Assembly (NCBI RefSeq): GCF_014839805.1
Contig: NC_051131.1
Span: forward strand, 9,660,913-9,724,912
Length of the DNA: 64,000 nt
From: Manduca sexta
Lineage: Eukaryota; Arthropoda; Insecta; Lepidoptera; Sphingidae
Direction: 5' to 3'
The notes under the pieces were generated by a model. The model was not told the origin of the DNA and made no database searches. It worked only from the letters and a program-made list of their open reading frames with translations. Both the position numbers and the translations under genes were made by a program. Below, piece after piece: positions 50,112 to 63,692 of the stretch (positions are counted from its first letter, which is position 1; each line of letters begins with the position of its first letter).

Positions 50112-53100
50112 GTCATATAAATATGTAGCTACATATATGAATTCCTTTATTTTAGGTTATAATATACGACAAAATCTTTAATTCTATTTACAAAACCAGG
50201 ATGAGGTTACTGTCACATCACGTGCTACCGAACGATCGACGTACACTCATTTATATTCCATAAATCTCATCAATAAAAACGAAAACGACTAGACTCTATT
50301 AATAATAATAAACAATTTCCCCCGTCTGTCTGTAACGTCATACCTCACGCACAGGTTGCGGTGTCACCTTCCTTTCATGTACAAAAATTGTAAAACTTCC
50401 AAATGTTCGCATGACATACGCAAGTAATTTTCTTCTATATTTTACGGGGACGAATACGTCAATTCTCTGCTACAGTGTAGTATAAAAATAGCCGCTATTC
50501 AAGGTTTTTTTGTACTTTACTTGTGTTCATGTCTACATTTTATGAAGATGATTTGTATAGTCTATTTGTATATAATACATAATATCAGTCAAAGTTTATT
50601 GATAGAAATCTATTCTAAAGTTTGTGTTTCCGAATTTACCGATTTATATTCTTATTATTGTATTTAATAACTTATTTTGCTTGTCATATCATATTTAAAG
50701 TAACAATAATTCAAGAGTATCGAATATTCTAGAAATCGACGGATGAAACATACTGCTATGAATTTGATAGAAAATCCATTGCTGAAGTAGTCAATTTCAA
50801 TACAAACGCAATCGCGTGCACGCCTTGATTTATGCTGTATACAATGTAGAGGTCAACTTACGATGGAAGCGAGGTAACGGTACCTTACCGTAGCATCGTC
50901 ACTAAACAGGCACAACCTTTTCACCATTGTGTACTCTCCCCCATGTTACGACTATTCCCGACTAATAAATAACAAATCGACGCTTGGATAAAATATACGG
51001 TTTCCTCGTCGGGATTCCGTGTTATTGTGAAGGCGCAAGCGAAGTTTCGCCCGAAATCTGCCTGTTTCAATTTCGCATGTTGTAACTTCCATTTTTTTGA
51101 TAACGTCACCTACAGAATCCGCAAACGAATAAATAACGAACAAACACATTGTACGCTGAGTAATCAGTTACCTCCATTGTATACAATGCGTAAGATTTTA
51201 ATTAAAATTTACGAATTTCGTGCCGGGGCAAATCATCTTGCGTCCCGGCAAAGGTTTCGTGCAGTTACAACAAATACAATGTTAAATTTGCTTCTGTAAT
51301 CCCCATTACACAAAAAACAGGTTGACCCAAATATTCAAACTTCGTGAAATATCGTTGCGCCGTCGTTTATGCAAGTTCGCAAAAACGAATCCTATTTAAT
51401 TTCTAGCTGAGGAAAAAACGGCCCTTTCTTGTCGGCATAAGATGTAAAATAATTTATGCCTGTTTTTCTGATTTTCAACAGTGACGCCCTTCGTCTGCCA
51501 TTCGAGTATTTTGTTTCATTTAAAGCAAAGTAATCAATTAAAAATTTTGCTTTGAAACTCATGGTTTATGAGGGAATCGACAACGTCTTCAATATTATAT
51601 TACATACTCATTATAATTCAAAGCGATGTAAGTATGGCGTGTGTAATAATCTTATATAAATATTCCTTAGGCCTCCCCTAATACTACTACCGGGTTATTA
51701 TCCCGAAAGTAATCAGTTGGGTCGGGTTATCCTGGCAAGAAATGTAAAAATATCCGCTGTTTATTTGTATCAAACTCGCGCAAGAGGCAACCCAAACGCG
51801 TATTCAAACTGAATATGAATGCAAACTGCCCCAGCGAACGGGCGGAATGGCGAAAATCAAATTAGGTATGGCGTGAATACTTCACGGCGACGTCGGGAAA
51901 AAAATTGAAATCAAATATTCATTGACTTTCAACCGGATAAGCCGGCCCACAGCCATTTCAATACATTTTATTATCTATTTTTCATTGCGGCGAGGACAGC
52001 GGCGGCGACGCGCCGACACAACCCTTAAGACGGCAAATAATTTTATTCGAATAAAATTATTGTTGCTAACTCTAAGCTTCACTTTAACCATACATATTAA
52101 TTACGAAACACGAAAGATCTCAGCGGTAAATACATAGTAACACGAATCCAATATCATTCGGTAACTTAAAATTCCGGAAGATTAGTTTTAGACCCAAGAT
52201 ACAAGATAAGATGAGTTTCTGTGAATTTGACCTCTGGGATAAAAAGGGCTGAAGTTTTAGTGGTTCAATTTGGAATATATCTTTTGTGCCCGCTCACATT
52301 GAGCCCGAAATGAAGGTTCAAATCTTTCTACAAATGGTAAATCAATCATATACTTTAAATAAAAAAGCATTGTTCTTTCCCTCGCAACGTACAGACTGTA
52401 GAGTCAAACGTATAAATCATGTGTTGAATGGAGACCTAATTCAAAAGGTGATTTTTTGTAAAGCTGTTGAATCTGTGAAAAAAATTAAACCTTTTAGCCT
52501 TTTCAGTACATTAAATATGCCCGAATAATGCGTTTAATAGCACCCTTTACTTTTATTTATGACCTTTCCTGTTGAAAAAATAATTAACGATGTCCCTCCG
52601 CGAAATATTTTCCATTGTGTATATTTTTATTTAAAAAATAAACACTTTTGTCTTCGAAACTGTTCGTATTAAGACAAAAAATGTATTGCGTTGTATGCCG
52701 CACGTGCAGACAACTGTCCCTTAATCAACAGGGCGTTACCAAGGGTGTGTTCAACGTTCGTTTGGCATTCAAAATGTCAGCGGAGCTTGAAGCAAATGCC
52801 ATTATACAAAGGTAAAGCGCGACGTGAGAGTAGCAAAGTTCATAAATATTAAATAAAAAAAAAAGAAACTACCGTGACCAATCTCAGCGGGTGGATTCCA
52901 TTCGGTCGCACAAGCCACCTCACGCGCCTATGGGACGCATTTCTACAAATGCGTGCGTTGCTAGCGTGAAAATTTCACTTCTCACTTTGCATAAGAGAAG
53001 TGCTATCTATATTTCATTCAGTGTCATTTCATTTCGTAATGTGTAAAGACGCCTATCGCGTGAATCATAAATGGCGATCGTTTTAGACGCCGTAAAATTT

Positions 53101-55266
53101 TTGTAAGCCATCAGAAGACCTACTGTTTTATATCCTTGTGGATTTACTAAGTTGACAATTTATATTGTTATTTCTTCCTATAAATCTCATTTTAAATGTC
53201 AGGACACGCTCGCTTATTTGTTGAGCTGCAAATTCCTTTTATTTATGCTAAGCTTACTTTGATTTTTGTATTGTCTTATCTATATTCAATTCACTACAGG
53301 AAACACTTCAAATCCACTATTTTTATACATGTCGAGGCAATTCTAATACCAGCAAAGCTTCTGAAGTAGAGCTCTCAGACTATGTGAGTGAGAATGCAAG
53401 TTTACCTTGTACCACGGTACAAAGGAAATTGACCTTTATAGCGCCAGTGCAAGGGCTGTTTACGCGCAAGAGAACATTTGGTAAGCAAGTGCTAAGTGGC
53501 TGCACGTGGCTTCCTCCCTCGGGAGATACGAGAATACACCGGGTTTAGATGCATCTTGTGGCGAACCAACAGCCCCTGTTAATATTACGTGTATTACAAT
53601 TAATTCACTTTAAAACAAACTTGAGGTTTGAAGCTCTCCGTATTTAATGTACGATATCTTGGAGGAAATCTTTACTCGTTTTAACTTCTTGCTCAATAAT
53701 TAAGAGTTCAATGCTTTCAAATATTACTGCTGATATTTGCAGGATTTCAGATTTCCTTGTTGTCTCTTTGTATTTATGAATTGTGCGTTGGTTACGCTCT
53801 GGAAAACTTTTATATATTACAAAATTCTTGGAAGAAATTGATGTAAATTTCGTTAGTGTTGTTATAGGAGAGAGAATTTAATACTTTCTGCGTGGCGTTC
53901 TCTCGAATCGGTGCTAGGGTATATTTCATTTTTAATCTTTTCTTCGACAGTAATCATAAATGAATATTTATTTTGCATTGCATTGTAAAACTTAACATAA
54001 CGGATAGTTCTGTCACGCTGTCCAGTATCAGTTTCTTCATCTTCCATTTTGAAACGATACAATCATTTCCCAAGTACTGACAAAAAACTACTAAAATACT
54101 GACTCTTTTATCCATCCAATAATTTCGCTGATCACGAAATACCTACTCAACATTGACAGTAAAGTGAAACAAAACGCCGCATAGATTTGCCAAGAATAGC
54201 TCTCATTACGACAAAGAAGGTACATTTTTCGCTTACGTTCGCTAGAGACGCGGTTACGCCACATTTTGGAAATACAAACAGAAATTTCAAATCGAAATGT
54301 CGATATTCGAGACATCGAAACGCTATCGTGCCCCACAACGGGTGGGATCCCTAGCGACATCGTGGTTGCATTTGGCGTGATGCATGGATATGAGAAAGTG
54401 GGATGCAAAACTCACGGGACCCGACGGTAATCACCTGTTTCACAAGTACGTTTAAAGGAAGATATATCTCCATGCGCTTTAAAGGATATTTAGGAGGTGA
54501 TTTAGGGGTAATGTCTTATTTATCTAATGTTGGATCTATAAGCTGAGAGGAGATCGATTTTTTATATTACTTGCTGTAATACTGTCTTCTACTTTGTTGT
54601 AAGTATTTTATTGATAATTAAAATACGAATTAATATTGTTTTTGCATATTTTAAGATAAGAATCAAGCAGTGATCATAATGCTTCACCCTTAAATAATGC
54701 CCCCATAAAAAATATAAAAAAAAACTTTCTAGAAATTAAATAAAAATCTTAGTAGGAATATTGTCATTTTTGAAACTAGCAAAACTTGCACGCGGAGAAG
54801 TCAGTAAAGAAATAACGTCAAACACTCAGCCAGAGACATAATATTATATTAAAACAACTTTTACTCAAATACATTAACCTGCGAAAACAGACATGAGTAA
54901 AACTAGTGCAATAATCGTATAATCCCAACTTCCTCCTTCATTACATATTTAAAGACAGCATAAAGGTGTCCGAATACTATTCCATTATTTCTTAATCTCA
55001 TAACTGTGTAGTTAAATATTAACAAGTCCCAGCCGATGGGAAGCCATCGCAATGCAATAAGACCATTTACGCTTTAGTGAGAGATTCAAATCCCAATGGG
55101 ATAAAACGGCGGGAAGTGGTAACCGTGGAAAACACTACTGTATTTTGTAGAAAATCTTGGTTCGCCTCGAGTGTTATTATGTTTACTACACTTAATGCCT
55201 TCTACGAGAACTGAGCATTAGAAAGCCATAATATAATCGTCAGTAATTAATGTTATTATATTAACT

Positions 55267-55287
55267 ACGTTCATTTTTAATGAACGT
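55267..55287. repeat. Small perfect hairpin
   Basis: ACGTTCATT and AATGAACGT are inverted copies separated by TTT. It may be a palindromic binding site or chance. Confidence 0.5.
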
Positions 55288-56778
55288 GGTATGGAGGATC
55301 TTGCCGTAAATACTTTCATACCGTATAATTAATTAATTTTGGAAAATTTCTTCAGCTGTTTTACTGTGATCGCTACCTAGAAAACGAGAGTTTGTAATTT
55401 CATTTTGGCTTGGATGAAATAACGCGGGCAAATCTCTGGGCATTACAAACGTACCTAGTGCCCGGCATTACTGTCATATTCATTGTTCGGTGTATTGTGC
55501 ACGATCTTGTAATTCGACCAAACGAAATCACATTAGGTACGTCCGGGAGCTCAATACGCCCAATAATTCCATTGGAATCAACAACAATAGCCTCTTAAGA
55601 ACGGATAGCGATAAATCGAAACCACAAGCATTGATCGTCAATAGAGCATTAAGGATCTGACGCTTTCACAATGTACATTAAGGAGTGTGTTTTAGCAAAT
55701 CACTTCCTACAGGACTGAGCCCCATAAAAATTGAGTGCAGGAAATGACACCGACCGAAGTTCCAAACCGATCGGCCTTTCTTCAACTCGAATAAAGGAAC
55801 CAATTGAATAGTCATCGATTGTAAGAAACGAATGCATCGTTAACAATGTCACTTTTCGAACAATAAGCACCGGCGCTGCGAACAAATAAGTAGATGGCGT
55901 TGCAATTACAGAGCCAGCGAGTTCGTGTTAGTGTTGTGCCGTTTATCGGTGATTTTCATTGTTATTACTTACACGCTTCGGGCGTGCAGTCTGATAATAA
56001 CTTGTGACTCGATTCACGATAATTTCAAGCTGTGAAAACAAATGAATTAAAACGTTATATCGCGCTATATACGTTATTTATGTTGCGTTACGAAGTTATA
56101 CGCTGGCTTGACATGCGACACTTAAAATAGGAAACATGCATTGTATGTGAATATCGTGAGTTAGATTAGGCGGTAAATCTTAATAAAATTGAATTTGGGT
56201 TGATTTTAAATTAAACAAAATATAGAAAATACATTAATTAAGTGTATATGTACTACTCTTAATTATAACATTTATTCAAACAAAATTATTACATGAATCA
56301 CTTTAAAATCTGATTAACACAAGATAACAAAATTTAACTTTACAGGCATAAATCCGTATACTACAGTTTCATCTTCCAGTTTATATTAATATCGTAAAAT
56401 CCTAACCCGATTTGCAGTCTAGTTGGACGGTTAACAGTAATCTGCTTAATAGGCAATTTCAGCATGGCACCTATCCGTGTCAGTTGTACGTCATTTGACA
56501 GGAAGTGACACGCAAGATACCCGCGGGACATGAGCTGCTGGCTTGGTTCCTAATTATTTTCACTTGTTCGCAATATGTTGTGATACTTACTATGATTTTT
56601 GTGATGTAAAATGCGAGTTACTGTCGAATTTTTCTTGCAATCAATTAAAATCTATAGCAGTGTATTTTAAACATCTAATTATGCAACTATTGAAGTATAG
56701 TCAGGGTACCCTGTACCGTCTAAGGAAGCGAATCCGTCTTTTTGCAATTATGGGTGTTCGAATTGTCGGAAGAATTTG

Positions 56779-56817
56779 ATATAGGTAAATAGGAGGTTTT
56801 GTCTCTTTTACCTATAT
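56779..56817. repeat. Inverted repeat, 11-bp perfect arms
   Basis: ATATAGGTAAA (56779-56789) pairs with TTTACCTATAT (56807-56817) across 17 bases. No transposon features are seen around it. Confidence 0.6.
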
Positions 56818-59800
56818 GGCAAATAAGGCGTTCCTTTGATTAGTACCCTAATTGCAAAAATACTGATTATAGACAAAAATATTATTTCAGTAAATGTAAA
56901 TATACACCAAATAGAACAAACCTTATTCGTAATCAAAATATCAGTTTCACACATTTAGTTACTTCAATTTAATTAAGTCTATGGAAGTCGTTCAGATCAA
57001 AACATCAAATCAAAGGTTAGGGAGGGTTCATCCAGTCGGCTTTATTAGCAGAGTTAGGGTTCAAGAGGTTTCGTAATGATGACTATAGGCACACATCACC
57101 GGTGCGGCGCGGCGGTGACATCCAAGTACTCGGCAAGTAATTTCACTCAACTGCCACGCCAAGTTTCGCTGTAAAGCATAACTACAGTCCTTCTGTCACA
57201 TTAACACCAACTAAGTGCAAGTTATTCGCGCTTGTTTTGGTTATATTAAAGGATTCCTGGAATAATTATCACAAAGCGACTTACTACGCACCCATTTATT
57301 AACCATCTTAATTACTAAGGCCAAGTTAATTACAGCGGGTAAAACTTAGCGCCTAAAGAGCGTTATCCCGTTAATTTAGTAGCGGAGACGCTTTTGGCGA
57401 AATCTCTTTATGTCATTCCCGTGTACGATATCGCTAAAGTTGCCGCGGATGACATCGGCCGCCCACCTTTAATGCTCCCAACTTTTCTGTAATAAAATTA
57501 CAAAAAAAAAATCTTCGGCTGCTTTTAGCGTTTACTTTTATTTATAGCCGTAATACTTTACTGTCAGCAAAATTAAACCAATTCTTTTGATATAGGACGG
57601 CATCGTTTTTTTTTCGGAATAGATAATCACAAACGGGCCGCACTTTGCGTTTCATCAGTAATTAGGACGAGTAATGATAGCTAACAATGGCCGAAGCATG
57701 AAACGTATTGTTATATTGTTGGCGGGTGTTTGGACAATGAGTTTGGCGGCTGAGCACAGAGGCCCATCTCATTACCTCGTTGACCGCAGTTGAGTAATGA
57801 CGCGCCGACGCCGACGCACCGAAAACCGAGTCACGCTACCGGCGAGCTCACCGCTCCCGCTTTTTGTGGCTTTGCTACAAACAAAATACGAATTCATACA
57901 ATTTATTATCTCATTGTTTGTTTGACTATGAAAAGGTGAAATTATCATTGTTTTGTTGCCTGATTTAAAGCAGTATGATTTTGTACAAAGGTTAGAAATG
58001 AAATTCGCGTCATCGCCCACTCTAAATGGTATTTAATGATAACGAGTACTCCGGTATGTAGAATAATACATAGTGAGCTAACAATCATTTATTGACACAC
58101 GCAGTATGAGCACATATGTATATAGTCGTGCTATTTCAATCGGCCAGGATGCGGGTAGGTGTGGTCAGAGCGTTTCACGTACAGAGCGCGCACAATTGCA
58201 ATCAGCCTAATATGTTGAACAGTAGGTTCATCTCATTACCATGGCCGACCACAGGTGAATGATGGCACGGCGCTAGAGCCGACCGTTTTGTTTGTGGTCG
58301 ATTTAACGCCGAGGACAAATTGCATGTTTGCCACCGCAGCTGAGAGATCATTCCAGAACTGAGCGCTATATATCGACTGATTACTTTTGCACCATTCGAA
58401 AATTCAAAGTGAATTACATTCGCGGCCGTCCCGCGATATATTGTTACAGTCAACGAAATTTGTTTTAAATGTCCAATTATTTGTATCGCCAAACTATTTT
58501 CATTCGTTTGTTTGAAATATGGTCGTAATGCAAATGGAGGTTTTATTACAATGAGTTTAGTAACGAGAGCGCTTACAGCCATTAAACCGGGTTACAATGT
58601 ATCGGTAGTTTTAGGAAAAAGGTATTTACATTCATGTTTAAAGCATAACTGGCAGTAGGCAGACAGGCTTACGTCACGTTTCGAATATGTATCCACCGTA
58701 GTACCTACGTGCACCATAACGCGATCTAAGTCAATGAACATTCCTTCGGGAAATAGATGCTCTGTGCTCATTGTTTGCCTCTTCCATGTGTAAGTATAAC
58801 AAAGCGAATAGCAATGAAAGTAATTCACTTGATTTATTCGCATATAAAATGTAACAAAATAAAAAGCGTCGCCTTTGTAATAGTTACAAAAGAACTTACA
58901 GAATATATTTCGCAGTTAAAAAGAACGTTAAAAAAGTTCATATTTATTTCCTTGTAGAAAGCGAACTAACTCTTGTTTTCGTCCTCTTAACAAGAAAGTA
59001 ATCTGTCGACCCACGTCGCGATAACGGGATTTTTATGTAACAAACTCGAGTCGCGCCTACCCTTACCTTGCCCGAGGCTCTCCAAAAATCCCCGCATTGT
59101 CAGACTTCTACTAAGGATTCGATGTAATATACATTTTCCCGTGTTGAAATTACAGCTGTATTTTGCTCATGCTACATAAAATCGGCGTAAACGCGACGCC
59201 CATGAAAAATCTCCGGTTCAAACCTATGGCCTTTATTTAGTTGACTCCGATGTAACAGTCCACTGAAAGTTTTAGTGTCGACAGCGGCCCGCGCCCCGGC
59301 TATATCATAAGCGAGCGCTGTAAAGTGAGACTAGTACGAGCGAGCGCATTGCACCCGGTGAAAGACAAATTCGTTCGCCACGTGATACACCGATCCGTAT
59401 TTCCCCAACTTGTTACATTTGACTTCGCTATAAAATGGAATCATATTTTTAGAAGTTTCAACATTTTTTTTTGCAACTATTCACCACGCTGCTCCGGTGC
59501 GCTTTGCGAAAAAATAACAAGGGAGCGTATTTCGGTTTCAACGCTCGCGGCGTGAGATCAATGAGTTAAGATACTTGCTTAATTAGTTGCATGCGCCGTA
59601 TTAATGCTTTAGCGCGAGCAGCTTGTATACACGTGCGGTTTATATCTAAAGGAAATTAGTTATTTAGTAACTGTAATGAACAACCATAATGTAATACAAT
59701 AATGTCTTCTTATACATCGTGTGTGTACAAATGCGTAATACTACTTAACCGCTTGAAAATTATGTACAAGTGACGCGCGCGGGGCTTGTACACGTATGGT

Positions 59801-60916
59801 ACTAAATTTTAGTTAAAGTCGTTGCCGGCAACAGGTGCTCGGGATGTGCCCGCTCGAGTCTCGTAATTATCATGACTCTGGTCTACATTCCCCCACAAAT
59901 ACACAAGATAGGTCTTAGCCTTCTAAAAATCTCTGGTATATTATAAATTTATAAACTCTAAATTTAATTTATTGATGCCAGCAAAAGACCAGTAACTGAT
60001 AAGGTGGTGGAATCGAATTTCATTCCTGGACATGCATTCTAATGTTACTAGTATTTTGGTTGTGTTAATTGCTTGTGACGATACACGAAAAAATCCCCAA
60101 GAAACTGACATGCAATTGCGGGCTGTTTATAAAATTTTAGAAAGTATTCGCTTACTAATCCGGCCAACGTTGTAAAACAGTTTAATATCTCTCAATCATA
60201 AAAAATTACTGTGTCAGTATTGCGATAATTGAAATTAATTTCATCATGCGTTACTGCATTGAAGCCAAACTACCGTGTTATCCGATACATAAAACCCATG
60301 CAAAACATTAAATAATTTAAGAGACTAATGACGCTTTATTAACAAAAGCCATTATCTGTCAATTATTCAACGTTTTGAGGTATAGGTAATTCTCAGTAAA
60401 AACAATGATACGATAACCGCAGAATATTAATCTGCCATTTTAAACGTACTGTTTATTAAAACAATTTTAATTAACTAGATTTCGCTGTGCGGCTTTGGAC
60501 GGACCTTTACGAAGTCAATTTAAATTGTTTTAAGTTTATTTATTGACAGATGTTCGGGGCACGCGACGGGTCACAACATGCACCACTGTGCCGCCAACGT
60601 CACTATATCACATTTTATTCACTCGTCAATTATGTGTCACGCGCGATTCGCTGCGAATTTACTCATCGGTTCGGGAATATCAACTGACCAGACAGGTTTT
60701 GCATAAAAATTCATAGGTACTTAAATAGTATGTACTGTGTATCTCATTAATGTTTATGTAAGAAAAACTCAGCTTAACAATATTTTTTATGTCCACGTAG
60801 TACAGCGCGTTGATACAATGCGGCTTAGTGAATTGCTATAACATCATTTCTATTTTAAGCAGGTGATTTAGGCCCTTTACTCTTATCGATGTTGCAATGA
60901 ACGTATGTAACCTAGT

Positions 60917-60968
60917 ATTTTATATATACTTTACTTTGTCCCTTGACAAAGTAAAGTATATATAAAAT
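60917..60968. repeat. Perfect 24-bp inverted repeat with a 4-base loop
   Basis: The left arm (60917-60940, containing TATATACTTTACTTTGTC) and the right arm (60945-60968, containing GACAAAGTAAAGTATATA) are exact reverse complements, separated by CCTT. Such a tight snapback suggests a recent template-switch or foldback event. The four-base loop is too small for a normal miRNA precursor, though the stem would fold in RNA. Confidence 0.85.
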
Positions 60969-61467
60969 TTTATAATCAATCAAATCATAATTCCTATAAA
61001 TAAAATTTTGAAATTACATTACTAAATTAAGCCACATACTTATCTTGAAAATAACACTTTACAATAAGTTAGTTGCACTCTTTTAGTAAAATAAAAAGGA
61101 CAAGTTGCAAACAAAATAAATATGAATAATAAATCATCATCACTGCCACTGCTCTTAGAAAATTTGTCGCAGCGGCAATGTCGCAATTTCAGTCGGAAAT
61201 ACAGTCACCTGACCAAAACTCAAAAAGTAGCACTGAGAATTTTGATGGAAATATTTGCTATTTATGGGTGATTTTTGGCACAATGTTTCATTTATTAACG
61301 CTATATCAAAATCACCCTTAATAACATTCTAAAAAGGGACAAAAACAAAATGTTATAATAAAATCGAATTTAGTAAAACTGACAATGAACTATTTGAACA
61401 GTTGGGCACAACTTCGTGGAGTATTGATAATTTAAACATTTATTCGGTATACAATAGAAACTCGAAT

Positions 61468-61497
61468 ATAACTTGAATGGTCTGTCATTCAAGTTAT
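61468..61497. repeat. Perfect 12-bp hairpin, 6-base loop
   Basis: ATAACTTGAATG and CATTCAAGTTAT are exact inverted copies around GTCTGT. It lies about 500 bases from the larger snapback at 60917 but is unrelated in sequence. Confidence 0.65.
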
Positions 61498-63672
61498 TTG
61501 CTAAAACGGGTTTATACCTGGTATACATAAGTTATTTTTAGTATAACTAAATGTATTGGAATAATATTAATGAAGTTGTATAAAGGGAAATTATAAAATG
61601 CTTCATGAACATTTTGAAATCGGTATCCACAATATCTTTATCAATAAATACTTCTTGGTGGATAATAATCACTCACCATTTAATTTTAATATTAAATCTA
61701 ATTGTACCTTACATTAATTACTTTGTAAAATATTGTTTTACATTGAAAATCTTAAAACACTAACACAATTTAACATATTTTTCTAAAATACCAAATACAC
61801 TTATACTTGAAAAATATTAATCATGCCAAATTTCTAACCTCATTGCCCTAAACGTATTTGTAATAAGAAATAATATATTGCAAGTTTTGATAGAGCCGTA
61901 AGAGACGAGGGCTATAAATTCGAGACGGACTGAAACACGCAACGAATGTGTGCGGCAAGCAGATTTATACGTTTGTCTTGTTCTACGGCCCGCGTCCACT
62001 CGCAGACAAAAATATTGCCTACTAACGCTGAAAACAGAACTGCCATAGCATTATGTGTACATTTGTCACGGATATCCCTTTAATGCGTATCAACAGATGG
62101 CCTAATATCACAATCTCAAACCATATTGGTCATAAAAATATCTTGTGGAGGATATTATCCAAGTACATCCTATTAAATAAGCGTATATATTAATCTGGCA
62201 GCTGGTTATGTCTGGTTATGGCAAACAGTTTTATTGAAGATATTAATTTTTGTTCTAAAGGTATACTGAATTAGGTAGGTCTTACAATAAATGAAAGAAA
62301 ATGTTGGTAGTTTTTTTTACGTATTATTCCAGCATTTGCGTAATGAGATTCCACGTTTTGGAGATATTTTAGTCAAGTTAAAGGTATATTAATTAAAAAC
62401 AAAATTAAAGTACAATTAAGTAAGTTATAAACAGAACCACCCGCAATTGTATCGAAATAAACAAAAATAAATAACTGGTAAAGCAGGATTATTTATTGTG
62501 AAAAAGGTCCTTAGAGTATTTTAAAATCAGAGTATTGGCGAGATTCTGATGTGTCAATCGAGAATTAATTTAAACTTTGCTGGCCAAAGCGAGCAGCGAA
62601 CATCCCAAGGGACAAAACGGACATCAAATCGAATAGAAGGTTATAATTGAGCTGTGCTAAGCGAATAACAACCTACGTGATTCGTACTAATCAATTGAAT
62701 TTAGGCTGTACAACACCAGCGTTAACAATCAAAATGGCTTGCCGCCGGCTGTGGACTAAAAATCATTTTCACTCGGACGCAAGTAAGCCGATATCGTGGT
62801 GAGTCCAACACTCGCTTAGTAGGTGCTTCACAAAGTAATTTGCGAGGCTCGTGGCCGATCATTTAGATCTTGCCGCATTTACATACTTAATTAACGTTTT
62901 CACATATCATTATCCCCATGTTACAAAACATAACAGTTTCAACGAATGTATGGTAAGTGGATTTATTGGCAGTAGAATGAGAAGTTGCTGGTGCGTTCAC
63001 GATAATGGTTTTGTAAATTAAACCCGTTATGCGGAACGATCTGACGTAGCCGTTATATCTGTTATTTTGTCGTATGACAGCTTAAATTTAACAGTTGCGC
63101 TTTTTGTTTTAATTTTATGGCGGCGGTCAGTGAGGATTTATGAAATAGTTTTGCAACTACGGTTAATATTTAAACACTTTTAATGCGCGACAGTTGCGGC
63201 CCAATGTTAAACGACTAGCGGCTGTAAAGTTAACAAATTTTCCGTTTAATCTTTCGTACGGAAAGGCTATTTATAATAAATAAGAGAATACGGCGGGCGC
63301 GAGTGTGGCGCGAGACAGACAGTGAGGCGTTAACTATCAGTGGTTTTCATGTAAAACAACACGCCCCGAGGAGCTGACCACTTGCTGTCGACGTTGACGG
63401 GCTGAAGCGCTGTACAAGGCGCCTTAGAGACTTGCGAGTTGCGCTGCTACGCCGCCACGCTCCCTGGTGGCAAATTAAAAACGTCAATCAACCATAGTAG
63501 CTATTACTGATAAATCACCAACGCCATTATTCGTGGCTATTAATTGCATTCGGCTTAATTGAGTTCATTCATTCGTGTTTCATTGTAAGAAAATTAATGA
63601 ACTAACCATTTTGAATTGTTAGCTGGCGGTGCGTAATGTTCGGCAACGTAAATAAATGTAACAACAAAATAT

Positions 63673-63692
63673 GGAACGTTCCAAATTGTTCC
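63673..63692. promoter_or_regulatory. Heat-shock-element-like array
   Basis: GGAACGTTCCAAATTGTTCC reads as four 5-bp units (GGAAC, GTTCC, AAATT, GTTCC); three match the alternating nGAAn/nTTCn pattern in phase. It also lies in a 9-bp inverted repeat (ATATGGAAC ... GTTCCATAT, 63669-63696). It has no adjacent promoter in the window, so function is a guess. Confidence 0.35.

Noticed and set aside
58202..58582. 126-codon minus-strand frame
   Set aside because: No recognisable protein features and low-complexity composition typical of random frames.
59205..59235. GGTTCAAACCT resembling a tRNA B box
   Set aside because: No A box at the right spacing and no cloverleaf can be drawn.
63268..63343. 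TATTTATA followed by GC-rich sequence and TCAGTGG, promoter-like
   Set aside because: The spacing between the TATA-like and initiator-like words is wrong for a core promoter and no exon follows.
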